Of a DNA stretch of 64,000 nt, positions 33,240-44,459 are shown one piece after another. The stretch comes from Blasia pusilla. Its lineage: Eukaryota > Marchantiophyta > Marchantiopsida > Blasiales. Position numbers and translations under genes: made by a program. A model generated the notes under the pieces. That model was not told the DNA's origin. It did no database searches and saw only the letters and a list, made by a program, of their open reading frames with translations. The stretch lies in NCBI GenBank assembly GCA_050084515.1, contig CM114273.1, forward strand, positions 9,734,001-9,798,000, written 5' to 3'. Numbering within the stretch: the stretch's first letter is position 1; each line of letters begins with the position of its first letter.

Positions 33240-33790
33240 GCTCACGACCTCCTCTCTTGCAAAAAATTTGGCACCACTTCCACGTTGATTTCTCCCACAA
33301 AAATTTGCAAACCTATCAGAATAAAAACTAGAGAGCTACATGGTCTTCTCCAAAGCACGAGCATGGAGCATCCCGCCTCCCTACTCAATTCCTACTAGAA
33401 ATTGGGGCGCGCTTCCGCGCGCCACTCTCTCGTACGAAAACAACAAAGAAACACTCAAAAGGACGGCTCTTGCTCCGATGAGCCATGAGGTTCTCAACCT
33501 GCAAACACATGGAGAAATCAGAAAGCTCTTGTATTATAGCTCTAAATCTCGCATTCTCTCTTTGTAAATCACATATCACTCTCAACACAATGTCTCTTCA
33601 TGGTGCACACAACTCTCTTTCTCTCTCATGTTAAACCAGACCCATTCTCCTAATGAGAGGCTTGGGTTAAAACACACGAGGCAAGGAGGACCACAGCTCT
33701 GCCGCCTCATGACAAGAAGCTCAACAAAGAGAGAAGGCGCTCTAAAACTCTCTCTCAGTGGGTATACAACCGATTTATAGAGAACAAGTT
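33240..33790 (-). repeat. LTR/leader fragment related to 39715-40625 (minus strand)
   Basis: The reverse complement aligns with 39990-40560: AACCCAAGCCTCTCATTAG, ACAAAGAGAGAATG, GCTCATCGGAGCAAGAGCC and AATTGAGTAGGGAGGCGG have counterparts there in the same order. It is separated from its other half (34490-34812) by an insertion. Confidence 0.6.
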
Positions 33791-34489
33791 GTGTGTGGTG
33801 TTGGAGATTCTGCTTTTGCAGATTTGAGGATTGGAGCTCAGAATCTTACGTAGGCTGTATCTTTGTATATTCCCTTCCACTAGAACAAATTAGGGTTTTT
33901 ATGACTGGCTCATATCACTTATTATAGTCATATATGTACATAAACGACATGAATTTGACTAGCTGCAACATGGTTCTTATACCTTCCAACCATGTGTACG
34001 TGTTACATGAATTTGAGAAGTAGTTGAATAGAATGCGGAAACTGTGTTGTATATCTGTGGAGTTAAGTTTTAACTCACCTCTCGAGACAAGGCTGGCTAA
34101 TTTCCTGAGCAACACATCTTATTGCTCGATATTTTTTTTGGCTTCGCTCCAAAACAATGCCTTTGTTTTAGAGAAGTTGGCCACCAGCTCTTGAGTTCGG
34201 TAATCACCATCTAGAGTGTTCAAAAATTGAACTTCATCAAAGGCTGAAACCGTGCCACTAGCCGCTTCTATGAATTTCTCCACACTTTGATGTCGACACA
34301 AAAAAACTTGGTCACAAAAATGTTGGAATTAGATGTCGGTGTCTGTGGTGGCACAAGCTACTGGATCGATTCAACGGGTTTGTGTTGGGAACAAGAACCA
34401 AGAGGCAGAAGAAATTTGAATCTCCTTTTCAACAAGAGTGCGGCAATGAGGATTGCAAATGAAGATATATACTTATAAGTATATGTGCA
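33791..34489. other. Unidentified ~700-bp insertion in an LTR
   Basis: Separates two halves of one minus-strand LTR. The left end (33800-33875) resembles a LINE 5' monomer (GATTTGAGGATT, TAGGCTGTATCTT). On the minus strand, 34301-33915 is open except for one TAA (KNIEQ-stop-DVLLRKLASLVS), about 129 codons with a helical, Lys/Glu-rich character, followed by a Tyr/Phe-rich part. I do not recognise the protein. It may be a captured host-gene fragment. Confidence 0.35.
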
Positions 34490-34812
34490 AAATTCCCTCT
34501 CCCAAGCTCTCTCCACAATAACCTATGCTCGTAGGTCACCTCCTTGGCTCTTGACCTGCTCACATGTTGTAGGAAGTCAAGGGCCACTTCTCAAAGTAGA
34601 AAGGAAACTATACTAAAAAATGTAACTTACTAAAAATAGTAATTTTCTCTACATGGCTCCAAATCATCCGAAACAAAGGGAAAACTTGCTTTCTCGACCA
34701 AGTTACCAATGGCCTTTGTAGATCATCCTCGACCCCCTGAGTTTGTCCTCCACTATCCTTGAAGGCGCTCTACTAGATCTTGTCGATCTATCCTAAAAGA
34801 CGTGAAAAATTA
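34490..34812 (-). repeat. LTR 5' half (minus strand), continues at 33790
   Basis: The reverse complement starts TTTCACGTCTTTTAGG and follows the LTR family through TCAAGAGCCAAGGAGGTGAC to GAGCTTGGGAGAGGG at about 34496, where the insertion begins. Confidence 0.7.
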
Positions 34813-35110
34813 CACAAAAAAAAGATGAGGGGACCTATTTGTGTGAGGAATATTGTGATCCAGATTAAATAAATTTAAGTCCTAATATTACCTGGAAGCA
34901 TGACTTCAAGGAAATCAAAATCATGAAGGGTTTAGGAAACCCAAAAATATTTTAATTCACCAAAATTGGCGAATTTGGTGTTCTCATTCCTCCATTACAT
35001 TCAAACCATACTTTGTTAACATCTGATTTTCTGGGATGTTACTTCTTTGCCTTCCCTTCTCATATCTTGCAACTTGTGGGATTTTGACAAGTTTCAGGAC
35101 TAACTTCAGA
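34813..35110. other. Unassigned stretch
   Basis: About 300 bp with no coding potential or repeat match in the window. The LINE 5' monomers start just to the right. Confidence 0.3.
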
Positions 35111-35114
35111 TGGA

Positions 35115-35860
35115 GGCTACATTCAAGGTTGCCCTCTTCTAGATTTGAAGATTTTAGATTTGAATCTTGCGGAGGCCATATCTTTCAGATGAAGAATCAT
35201 ATGAAGCTGAGATATTGAGAAAATGTGGAGTGTAAGGAGCCGCTTTAGGCCTGAAAATTTCAAGTACAAGTGAGTTACAGAGACGAAGTTGTGAGAGATT
35301 TGAGTTTCTGCTCTTCTAGATTTAAAGATTTTAGATCTGAATCTTGCGGAGGCCATATCTTTTGGATCAAGAATCATATGAAGCTAAGATTTTTAGATAA
35401 TGTGGAGTGTAAAAAGTTACCTTATCTATGAAAATTCAAAGCACAAATGAGTTACAGAGACGAAGTTGTGAGAGATTTGAGTTTTTGCTCTTCTAGATTT
35501 GAGGATTTCAGATCTGAATCTTGTAGAGGCCATATCTTTCACATGAAGAATCATGTGAAACTAAGATTTTGAGACAACGTGAAATGTAAAGAGGCACCTT
35601 TTTTCTGAAAATTTCAAGCACAACCAAGTTATAGGGACGAAGTTGTGAGAGATCTGAGTTTTTGTTCTTCTAGATTTGAGGATTTCAGATGTGAATATTG
35701 CGGAGGCCATATCTTTCATATGGATTATCATATGAAAGTGAAATTTTGAGGAAACTTGGAGTGTGAAGAGGCACCCTAGTATTAATAATTTCAAGCACAA
35801 CCAATTTCTAGAGAAGAAGTTGTGTGGCATTGGAGATTTGGTAATACTTGATTGGAGGTC
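35115..35860 (+). repeat. LINE 5' UTR: four ~177-bp tandem monomers
   Basis: The word CTCTTCTAGATTTGA recurs at about 35133, 35311, 35488 and 35665 (as TTCTTCTAGATTTGA), a period of 177-178 bp. Each unit also has GAATCTTGCGGAGGCCATAT and CAAGTTATAGAGACGAAG-like words. The block ends in GATTGGAGGTCGTGCAATAT, the same sequence that precedes ORF1 in the second copy at 41160. This position suggests promoter monomers like those of some vertebrate L1 elements. Confidence 0.85.
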
Positions 35861-35893
35861 GTGCAATATTTGAGATGTTGAGAATTCGACTAC

Positions 35894-36169
35894 ATGAAAC
35901 CATATTGGGAAAGCTGGAAAGCAGGAACACAACCTCGTGCCATTATAGTTAAGTTTGTTAATCAAACTCAATGTGATACTGCCATGGCTAACAAGGCCAT
36001 TCTCAAAGGACGGAGGATATGGTTGGATCCTGATCCTACACCTCTACAAGTCGAAGCTAGGAGAAAGGACCTTGCAAAGGTCAAAGAGGCTCAAGAAGGA
36101 GGTTTTATTGCCTATCTATGCGATGGTCGAGCAATTTTTACTCAGAGAAAAAGAGAGTTATCAACCTAG
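35894..36169 (+). CDS. LINE ORF1 (internally shortened)
   Basis: Open frame of 91 codons: IIVKFVNQTQCDTAMANKAI, LKGRRIWLDPDPTPLQVEAR and GGFIAYLCDGRAIF. This is the C-terminal nucleic-acid-binding region seen in LINE ORF1 proteins (KF..., LKG..I.L..D.TP.Q...R). The N-terminal coiled coil visible in the second copy at 41205-41345 is missing here, so the ORF has lost its front part. ORF2 starts within 20 bp. Confidence 0.65.
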   Translation: MKPYWESWKAGTQPRAIIVKFVNQTQCDTAMANKAILKGRRIWLDPDPTPLQVEARRKDLAKVKEAQEGGFIAYLCDGRAIFTQRKRELST

Positions 36170-37514
36170 CAATCCAAGAAGCTGAGAATGTTAATGTGGA
36201 ATATACGAGGCCTTTCAACAATAAAGTATGTGAGTGCTCTACCAGTTTGGGAGATGGCGGACATCATAAATATTGTGGAGACTTAGGAACATGAGAGCAA
36301 TACTATGGCACAGATGAAAGGGTTTACTTTAGTGGGATCGACATGGAACCAAAGATGGCAACAGGCTGGAAGGAGTTAGGGCGGTGTTGCTACTTTTTTC
36401 AGGTCTCAATTTCTACCTCTCATACATCTAGAAGATCAAGATATCGGGGGCCAATATCATTGGCTACGTCTTGGTTTGGTTGGGGGATCTTATTGTTATT
36501 TGGGAGCTTGTTATTTTGCATCACTGTCCATGCCTATCTACTCAACGCGCACTTGCAATCGGAGTTAACCCTTCCATCAACTGATTAGGGATAATCTCAA
36601 ATATCAAAGCAAAGCGAAGTCTTTCTAGTTGGGGATTTCAATGCTTGCACACGTACTACTCAATTTACCCAATTCAGTGATTCCTTGACTACTCCTCTTC
36701 TTAAAGAACATGAGGATGGTTTGTGGTCTAGAATATTTTCAGATCTTCCTACAAATCCTTTGACAGATCATTTTTTAAACTTTCGGAGCCACTTGTAATT
36801 TGAAAGCTCTTAATGGAACCTCTCATTTGCCCAACTCTCACTCCAATACATGTTTCTCCTCTACCAGTGCTAACACCATCGATTATCTTTTCTCCCCGCT
36901 CATTAATAGCTCTCATATCTCTACATTTGATATTTTAGAACCTCAGCCTGAATCAGATCATGCACCTCTTTTGTTTACTCTCTGATTGTCAAAGGCAATT
37001 CCTCTCTCGACATGTCAATCTGTTTTAGCTTCTCCCAAGTTTCGCTTAGATCCTGGTAAAAACAATCTTTATATGCTAGATTTAGAAGAACCCTTGACTC
37101 ACATAATATGGAGCCCTGATCCACACACGGTTAGTTTGCAACTAACCGAATTGCTCAAAAATATTGCATCTAAGTTCTTTTCGCGGCATAGGGAAAGAAG
37201 AGCTAGGAGGTTGCCTTGTAATGGGTGGTTTGACTTTGAATGCAAGCAAGCAAGGATAAGATCAGTGCACTAATCTTTGGATATCCAAATTCGGCTTATT
37301 ATGACAAGCCTTTACAAACACTTGGTGAAATCTAAGAAACGAGCTTTCTTGTAGTGGAAGCATGAGTCTTTAACAAGGGAGCTATATGATGACCCCAAAT
37401 CATTCTGAAGACGGTAGTAGGACGGTCTTCAAAACCTACTATTGATTCCAAGTCTTTGATATCTATTGCTGAAAAGCTCTACTTATTTTCCCATGCTACA
37501 TCTATGGCATGTTG

Positions 37515-38265
37515 TGGGAGACTTTGCATTGGGAGCTTTTTTGATCTTTTGCATTATGCAAACCTTGATAATATCGACGTTTTGCTATATGCCACTGGGC
37601 ATCGAATAACGTTCGACTTGAATAAGGGTATGCACTTTGTGTCTAGAAACCTTTATGAAAGATTTTAATGCTAGGCTACTTGAATGATTTTGAAAATTTT
37701 GTTGGTGACACTTCAAGTTTACAAAATGCTCTGCAATCTTTCAACTTTGCCGCAATCTATTTTAGTTATGTTGACATTTTCGGAGACAACTCGTTGACCA
37801 TGCGGATTGCAGATATACCATATGAGGCATGGATAGAATATAATGGGATCTTCAACATCTTGTTCTGAAGTAGAGTCACAATACTTTGTCAGATCTTCCT
37901 CAAAGGGGAGGTACTGAAAGGGATATGCAAGATTGAACACCAACATCCTAACTAAGAAAAAGTGGTGGTTTGTTCGGTTTGGATGTGTTGTGCAACGAGT
38001 GGAGTTCCGAGGGTGACTGGTCCTTTATAGTGATGAGTTAGGGCATCATGCAACACTAAAAGCATCAATAGGGAGTGAGCTGATATTGTCTACGGGGGCA
38101 ATTGGGAGCCCCTTCTCGACTTCTCCAAGAGTTCGACATTCCCATGTTTTTGGACGAGCCAACGATTGGTCAAAACATGGTTGAAAATCCTTATGTCACT
38201 ATGTTGGTGCCATCCCAACTACCTCTTGAAATCTGATTGCAACGGTAGGAATCTTGTCTACATGA
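37515..38265. other. Unidentified ~750-bp insertion in the LINE
   Basis: The LINE frame breaks after ATSMACCG and resumes at GIPSLFSKAEV; in the minus-strand copy these are adjacent. The inserted DNA has a plus-strand open stretch (IDVLLYATGHRITFDLNKGM, then HFVSRNLYERF) that I do not recognise. No clear terminal repeats or target duplication were seen. Confidence 0.5.
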
Positions 38266-39257
38266 TTCTTGGCATACCAAGCTTATTCTCTAAAGCAGAG
38301 GTGATGACTCAACTAAGAAGATTACCAAATGGCAAATGTGAGGATTTGGATGGTCTTTCCAATGAACTTCTCAAGTGGGGAGGAGATTCTATCGAACCAA
38401 TCCTCACCAAAGTATTGGGTGATGCTGCTATCTATCGTTTTCCTCCTACTTGGTCGCTATGGGAGATTATTCCTATTCATAAATAAGGCAGGAAAGACTT
38501 GGTGACAAACTATTGCACCATCATGGTAGGTAGTATTTTTGCCAAGCTATTTGGGAAATTGGTGGAGTCAAAGTTGAGCGCATGGACAGAGTCTTTCAAA
38601 AGAGAGCACACGTCCAAGCTGGTTTTCGCCCAACATACAACACCATCGACCATATATTGGTCTTACGTGTTTTATGGGAGAAATCTAAGGGAAATGGAAA
38701 GCTTTGTTTTGCGGTTTCATCGATTTTAAGAAAGCTTTTGATATTGTATCTCGTAAGCTCTTATGGGATAGGTTGCAAGCCATTGGAGTACCACCAAATC
38801 TCCTAACACCCATAGCCATGTTGTACCATTCCGTTCAGGCCAAGATTAAAGATTCACAAACTCAAGAGATCTTGGGTACTATTGGAGTTATTCAAGGTTG
38901 CTCTCTCTCCCCTACTCTATTTGGAATTTTCATAGATGATATCAAAAAGTGGTTGGAGGAATGTGATAATGGAAGCGTCAAGCTTGGAGACTTTGTCATC
39001 AAAGCTCTATGGTATGCAGATGATATCATATGCACATGACATTAGTTTACAAAAATACCTCGACACTTTGGCAAGTTTTTGTACCTAGAATCATATGTCT
39101 AAAGTCAATATAGTGGGTACTAGATCCAAGTTCTCGTTCTTCTACAAAGGTTTACAATTAGAACAAGTGACGAGTTACAAATATCTAGGCATTGATTTCT
39201 CTCATGACTATAGTTGTGCACTTTGCGTACAAAAGAGAATAGAAGCTAGTTACAGCC

Positions 39258-39502
39258 TCTAGAGGGAGACAACCTGTTTCCGCAAGAAGAATAGCATAAC
39301 AGTCTGGTTTCTTACATCCAATTCTTCTTGTAGAAAGATCTTTTGCACCCTTTCCACGTGCTCCCAACCTGTCTTCTTACAACTAGGGCCCCAAACTTGG
39401 ATTCCATATAAGACTACTGATAACACTAACCTCCTAAATAAGAACTTCCTAAGATCCCATGACAGAAGATGAGCTCTTCTACACCGATTTAAAAATGAAT
39501 AT
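39258..39502 (-). other. Inverted internal segment of the LINE
   Basis: These ~245 bp read as LINE on the minus strand, while both sides read on the plus strand. The inverted piece is exactly the sequence missing between the flanks when compared with the copy at 41965-42240, so it is an in-place inversion and not an extra insertion. Confidence 0.85.
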
Positions 39503-39714
39503 ATCTCGCTACTTGACCATCACTTATATCGCAAGGGTGAGATCTCTTGATGTTTCTCGCCTCCCTCATCAAGCTTTGCGAGCCATACGTTCCATAGGTT
39601 GGATTGCGGATATGGTGACTTGGTTTTCAAAGTGGAATGTGGCGGAACGGGATTGGGACTTGAAACTGATGGCATTCTATGAGCATCTACAGAAGCAATT
39701 TCTCAATATTATTT

Positions 39715-40625
39715 TGTCACGTCTTTTAGGATAGATCGGTGAGATCTAGTAGAGTGCCTTCTTAAGTAGTGGAGGACATGCTCAGGAGGTCAAGGATGAT
39801 GGGTTGAGGCCCCAGGAAACCTGAGAGAGCAGGTTTTCCCTTCATTTTGGCTCATTTGGAGCCATATTGAAGAACTTACTATTTTAGATAAGTACCATTT
39901 TGAGTACATGGTTACCTTTCTAGTTTTGGTAAGTGGACCTTGACCTCCTACATTAGGTCAAGAGCCAAGGAGGTGACTTGGGAGTATAGGTTATCATGGA
40001 GAGAGAGTTTAAGAGCTCATTCTCTCTTTGTTGAACCTCTTGGCACGAGGTGGCAGAGCTATGGTCCCTTGCCCTACGAGTGTAACCCAAGCCTCTCATT
40101 AGGAAAGTGGATTTGGTTTAATATTGAGAGAGACATGTGAGAGTGCACACATGTAAGAACTATGGTGTTGTGAGAGAGATTAGATCTTTATTTTACAAAG
40201 AGAGAATGAGTGAGTGAGAGAGCTTCATGGGGGAGCTCGCTGGTTGCTTGATGTTTGGTGCAGGTTAGGGGACCGTGTTCCCCACTTCATCGCTCATGGG
40301 AGTGCTCACCACAGCAAGAGCCATGCAAGTTTGCTGTTTTGCTTTGCTGATTTTTTGTATGCAGAGTGGCACACAGAAACGCTGGCCAATTTTCGATAGG
40401 AATTGAGTATGGGGGCGGATTTCTTCATGCTGGTGCTCTTGGGAGCACCATAGCTTGTTGATTTGTGTTCTCAGAGGTTTTACATTTTCGTAAGGACAAA
40501 TCAGCGTGGAAGCGCTGCCGGATTTTGTGTAGGAGAAAGAGACCTTGGGCTTTACGACAGGGTTCACTGTTCTTGCTCAGGGTTTACCCTCAGGTATCAC
40601 TTTTCTTGCTCGACACGTTGTGGAC
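39715..40625 (+). repeat. LTR-type insertion inside LINE sequence
   Basis: Starts TGTCACGTCTTTTAGG exactly at the break in the LINE (after CAATATTATT). The first ~480 bp match the Ty3-family LTR (as at 51279-51790). After ATCTTTATTTTA it continues with a different sequence (CAAAGAGAGAATGAGTGAG...) that is shared with 33240-33600. It ends at about 40625, where a LINE 5' end begins. Confidence 0.75.
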
Positions 40626-41365
40626 GCATAGATGTAGCATTTTAGGATTTCAGATTTAAATCTTGTGGAGGTTATATCTTTCGAATGGAGTGTTATATAA
40701 AGCTAAGATTTTGAGGCAACGTGAAGTGTAAGAAGGCGCCTTAGCTCCAAAAATTTCAAGCACAACCAAGTTACAAATAGTGAGAGATTTGAGTTTCTGC
40801 TTTTTTGGATTTAAGGATTTCAAATATGAATCTTGCGGAGGCCATATCTTTCAAGTGGAGTGTCAAATAAGGCTGAAATTTTGAGGCAATGTGGAATATA
40901 AGGAGGTTCTTTAGCCCTACAAAGTTCAACCATAACCAAGCTAGAGAGATGAAGTTGTGAGAGATTTGAGTTTCTGCTCTTCTAGATTTGAGAACTTCAG
41001 ATCTGAATCTTACGGAGGCCATATCTTTAGTTGGAGTGTCACATGAAAGTGAAATTTAGAGGAAACGTGGAGTGTGAAGAGGCACCCTAGTACTAAGAAT
41101 TTCAAGTACAACCAGTTTCTAGAGCAGAAGTTGTGAAGTGTTGGAGATTTGGTAATACTTGATTGGAGGTCGTGCAATATGTGGGATGTAGTGAAGTCGA
41201 CTACATGATGACAACTCACGACGAAATCTTGAATCTAGTGCAAGTGGTCTTGCATGAATTGAAAGAGCTTCGACAAGAATTCCAGGTACAAACTTGTCAA
41301 TTGAACCTTGCATATATCCAAATCCGAGAGTTAAAGGCAACGTAAGAGGTTTTGAAGAAAATAAA
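40626..41365 (+). repeat. Second LINE 5' end: monomers and ORF1 start
   Basis: About three monomers of the 177-bp family start near 40636, 40800 and 40976. GATTGGAGGTCGTGCAATAT follows, then an open frame from about 41205 (MMTTHDEILNLVQVVLHELK, then ELRQEFQVQ) that predicts a short coiled coil, as expected for a LINE ORF1 N-terminus. It stops at 41345 and the element is truncated there. Confidence 0.75.
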
Positions 41366-41580
41366 TGGTAAATGGTAAAATGGTAAATAGATCAAGCCCG
41401 TGGGACCCAAAGGGTCAAAAGGCTGAAAAACACATTACAAGTCATTCATTCACTGACCCAGAAAAAGATCCTAAAGACATTCTCCTAGCTACTGCCTAGA
41501 GCACTTGAGCGATGAATAATGACGTCCCTAATAAAACAACCTAAATCATAAGGCACTAGCTGTAGTAAAGAATAGAAATT
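41363..41580 (-). pseudogene. LINE 3' terminal fragment (minus strand)
   Basis: The minus strand carries the last ~200 bp of the LINE with its ATTTACC-type tail at 41363-41395. It abuts a plus-strand LINE at 41581, so the two copies are head to head. Confidence 0.8.
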
Positions 41581-42921
41581 CAAGGTTGCCGTCTCTCCCC
41601 TACTCTATTTGGAGTTTTCATGGATGATATCGAAAAATGGTTGGAGGAATGTGATAGTGAAGGTGTCAAGCTTGGAGACTTTGTTATCAAAGCTCTATTG
41701 TATGCAGATGATATCATATCACTAGGACTTGATGGCATTAGTTTAAAAAAATACCTCGACACTTTGGCAAGGTTTTGCACCCAGAATTTGATGGAGGTTA
41801 ATATAGAGAAGTCTAAAGTCATTATAGTGGGTACTAGATCCAAGTTCTCGTTCTTTTACAAAAGTCTACAATTAGAACAAGTGAAGAGTTACAAATATCT
41901 AGGCATTGATTTCTCTCATGACTATAGTTGGGCATTTTGCGTGCAAAAGAAAGTAGAAGCTCGTTACTAAGTTCTATATTCATTTTTAAATCGGTGTAGA
42001 AGAGCTCATCTTGTATCTTGGGGTCTTAGGAAGTTCTTATTAAGGAGTTTAGTGTTGACGGTGGTCTTATATGTGACCCAAAGTTGGGGCCTTAGTTGGA
42101 AGAAGACAAGTTGGGAGCGCGTAGAGAGGGTGCAAAAGATATTTTTACAAGAAGAATTGGGTGTAAGAAACCAAACTCCTTATGCTATTCTTCTTGTGGA
42201 AACAGGGTATCTTCTCTTTAGAGGCTGAAGCTCTTTACTTGACCATCACTTATATCGCAAGGGTGAGATCTCTTGATGTTTCTCGCCTCCCTCATCAAGC
42301 TTTGCAAGCCACACGTTCTATAGGGTGGATGGCGGATGTGGTGACTTGGTCTTCAAAGTGGAATGTGGCAGAACGGGATTGGGACTTTAAACCGATGGCA
42401 CTCCGCAAACATGTACAGAAGCAATTTCTCAACATTATTTGGAGCAGCCCGAGCATAAAAATGGAGTTTGATCAACTTCATGTTAATCCTATGCTTGTAT
42501 ATTATGAACAAGGATACCTACTTGTGGGGATCTCCACGTTCTTACATCATATTATCGCACGACATAGAACTGGGTCTCATAGGCTAGGAATTGACAAAGG
42601 AGGATGGTTTAATACTGATAAAAGTGAACGAATTTGTAAGTTATATGATGGAAAAAATATTGAGGATGAAGAGCATGTGTTTGTTACATGTCCAAGGTAT
42701 GAAGAGATTAGACTAGCTCATAAAATAGATGTGGAGAATTTCTATTCTTTACTATAGCTAGTGCCTTATGATTTAGATTGTTATATTAGGAATGTCGTTA
42801 TTCATTGCTCAAGTGCTCTAGGCAGTAGCTAGGAGAAGGTCTTTAGGATATGACTCGTCATGTGTTTTTTAGCCTTCTGACCCTTTGGGTCCCACGGGCT
42901 TGATCTATTTACCATTTGTAG
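41581..42921 (+). pseudogene. 5'-truncated LINE: RT catalytic box to 3' end
   Basis: Begins within RT (PLLFGVFMDDIEKWLEECDS) and keeps the catalytic LLYADDIIS (41693-41719) and GTRSKFSFFYKSLQLEQV. After stops near 41970 and a frameshift near 42210 comes the long C-terminal frame 42182-42757 with the zinc knuckle (C-K-L-Y in place of C-x2-C, so one ligand is lost) and HVFVTCPRYEEIR. The 3' UTR ends GGGCTTGATCTATTTACCATT at 42921. Confidence 0.85.
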
Positions 42922-43879
42922 TCCCTATTAGTTTTTATTGGAATATTTTATTCAACATATTTTTTGACGCTGTTGTAGATTGTGAAGCTGTGCACGCTGT
43001 GCAATAAACCGTGCACAATTTGGAATTACGAGCAAAAAATTATGGTCAATCTTGCAAAACTGCCATTGCTAGGTGATTTTTAGGGTTAAATTGTTCAAAC
43101 CCTAAACCAGCCGCCGCGGCCATCGCTGTCGTAGTCATCGGTAAACCGTCACAATCATCGGTCAACCGCCACTATGGTATGTTTTTATTTCATGCTGCTA
43201 TGTTGTGATTGGTAGCCGCTTGACGACAATCGAGTACCGTGTCGTGACGCCCATAGCTGCAACGGCCGCCCATTGCCGCGCTGTGCCGCTCGTGGTCTCA
43301 CCGCACCGTCTCGATCGCGGAGCCACTCTTTCACTAAGGAGCAGAGCGTGTGAATTTCTGATTGAGGAGGATATGCCGCCGAGTGCTGCAACCCAATCCC
43401 GAGTGCCGTGCTGTTTGTAGCTATTTCGTGCCACTAGTGCCGCAATCGGACCGCTGAACTTGCACCACGCGTCGATGAGGTTTGAGTAGCGTCAGTATGC
43501 GAGGAGTACGACTTACTGATTGGAGTCGAGATTTGTAGTTGCCGAAGAGTGACATCGATATTATTGCCAAGTTACCCATTTTGGTCTCTTACCCTACGTG
43601 TGTGAGGGATTTCCGGGTATGGGGAAGTTATTTGGGATATTGGATTTTGTGTTGATGCTGAGAGCATCGATGATGTATGAGTTTAGGGGACATAGGCCTA
43701 TGTGGGATGTCTAGAGTTGAGGATGGTTTGTCAATGAGATGATAGATCAGTTGATTTGCCGGACCGCGCCGCTTGTTGCCGCACAGGAAACGTCTCAGTG
43801 AGAGAGTGTAGATTGAGTGCCGCATGTTTAATTTTAGTGATTGAGGGATTACTTGCGAGATTGAGAGTGATCGTGTGAG
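42922..43879. other. Region upstream of Ty3 element G2, no recognised LTR
   Basis: No similarity to the family LTR was found, so either the 5' LTR of G2 is lost or this is its leader. 43080-43180 is GC-rich (CCGCCGCGGCCATCG). The short open frames here have no recognisable domain. Confidence 0.35.
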
Positions 43880-44459
43880 AGGGGCATGGGGGCCATCATG
43901 GCGTCCTTTTGGGGTTTTGAGAGGCGAGGTAGTGGACTTGAGAGTAGCTCTGGAGGGTTTACCCAGAGTAGTGCGCGGTTTCGAGGGTCTCTACGTGAGA
44001 GACCACCTTGATCTCCTTCTATGTCGTCTTGAGACGAGGGGGAGCATGTAGAGGAGTGTGTTGTTAGTGATCTACTGTACCAATTGAGTGGTCCTACCAG
44101 TTGGGCATACGAGATGGATGACCTGGGTAGAGGACTACGGAGGTTTTCGGGTGTTGTAGGCACTATAGAGCTACACGACTTCATTGCGGAGTTTAGGAGT
44201 TGGTGTGACTCATAGCGGGCTAGGAACTCTAGAGAGTTCAACTCGTTTATAGCATGAAACAATATGTTTGAGCATTTAGAGGGGGCACCCATGCACGATT
44301 ACCATGAGTTTTCCCACAGATATGGTCAGGAGATTGAGGCGTAACGACTCTACTATGACCCACACTATGTGTCATGGACGGAGCCGTTCCTAGATGAGGA
44401 GGAGGAGTCAAGAGAGGCTACTTCCTCTTCCACTAGTGATATTTTAGGAGGGGTCACTT
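43880..44459 (+). pseudogene. Ty3 element G2: gag N-terminal part
   Basis: Frame matches G3 gag: YEMDDLGRGLRRFSGVVGTI, ELHDFIAEFRSWC and FEHLEGAPMHDYHEFSHRYG correspond to the same blocks at 63680-63440. Single stops (TAG for a Gln codon in the G3 alignment, near 44213) interrupt it. The reading frame is split at 44460 by an LTR inserted in the opposite orientation and continues at 45103. Confidence 0.8.

Larger units (their letters stand above)
36185..39714 (+). pseudogene. LINE ORF2: APE endonuclease and reverse transcriptase, with insertion and inversion
   Basis: It begins LMWNIRGLSTIKYVSALP (36190), the first strand of an APE-type endonuclease, and ends that domain with SDHAPLLFTL (36985). 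The linker and RT follow: GIPSLFSKAEVMTQLRRLPN and GKCEDLDGL (38270-38350), FAKLFGKLVESKLSAW (38540), FIDFKKAFDIVSRKLLWDRL (38715), and the catalytic box as WYADDII (39012). Stops and shifts are common in the endonuclease. Two structural events interrupt it: foreign DNA at about 37515-38265 and an inverted segment at 39258-39502. It ends at 39714, where an LTR is inserted in the C-terminal region. Confidence 0.85.

Noticed and set aside
33396-33423. Minus-strand hairpin GGCGCGCGGAAGCGCGCC followed by CCAATTTCTAGT, like a Helitron 3' end
   Set aside because: The surrounding sequence aligns without a break to 40340-40410, where the hairpin is absent but the flanks continue. It is part of the LTR/leader repeat, and the hairpin is a chance product of substitutions.
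41363-42921. Twin-priming inversion of a single LINE insertion
   Set aside because: Twin priming inverts a more 5' segment. Here the inverted piece is the 3' terminus, so two separate insertions fit better.
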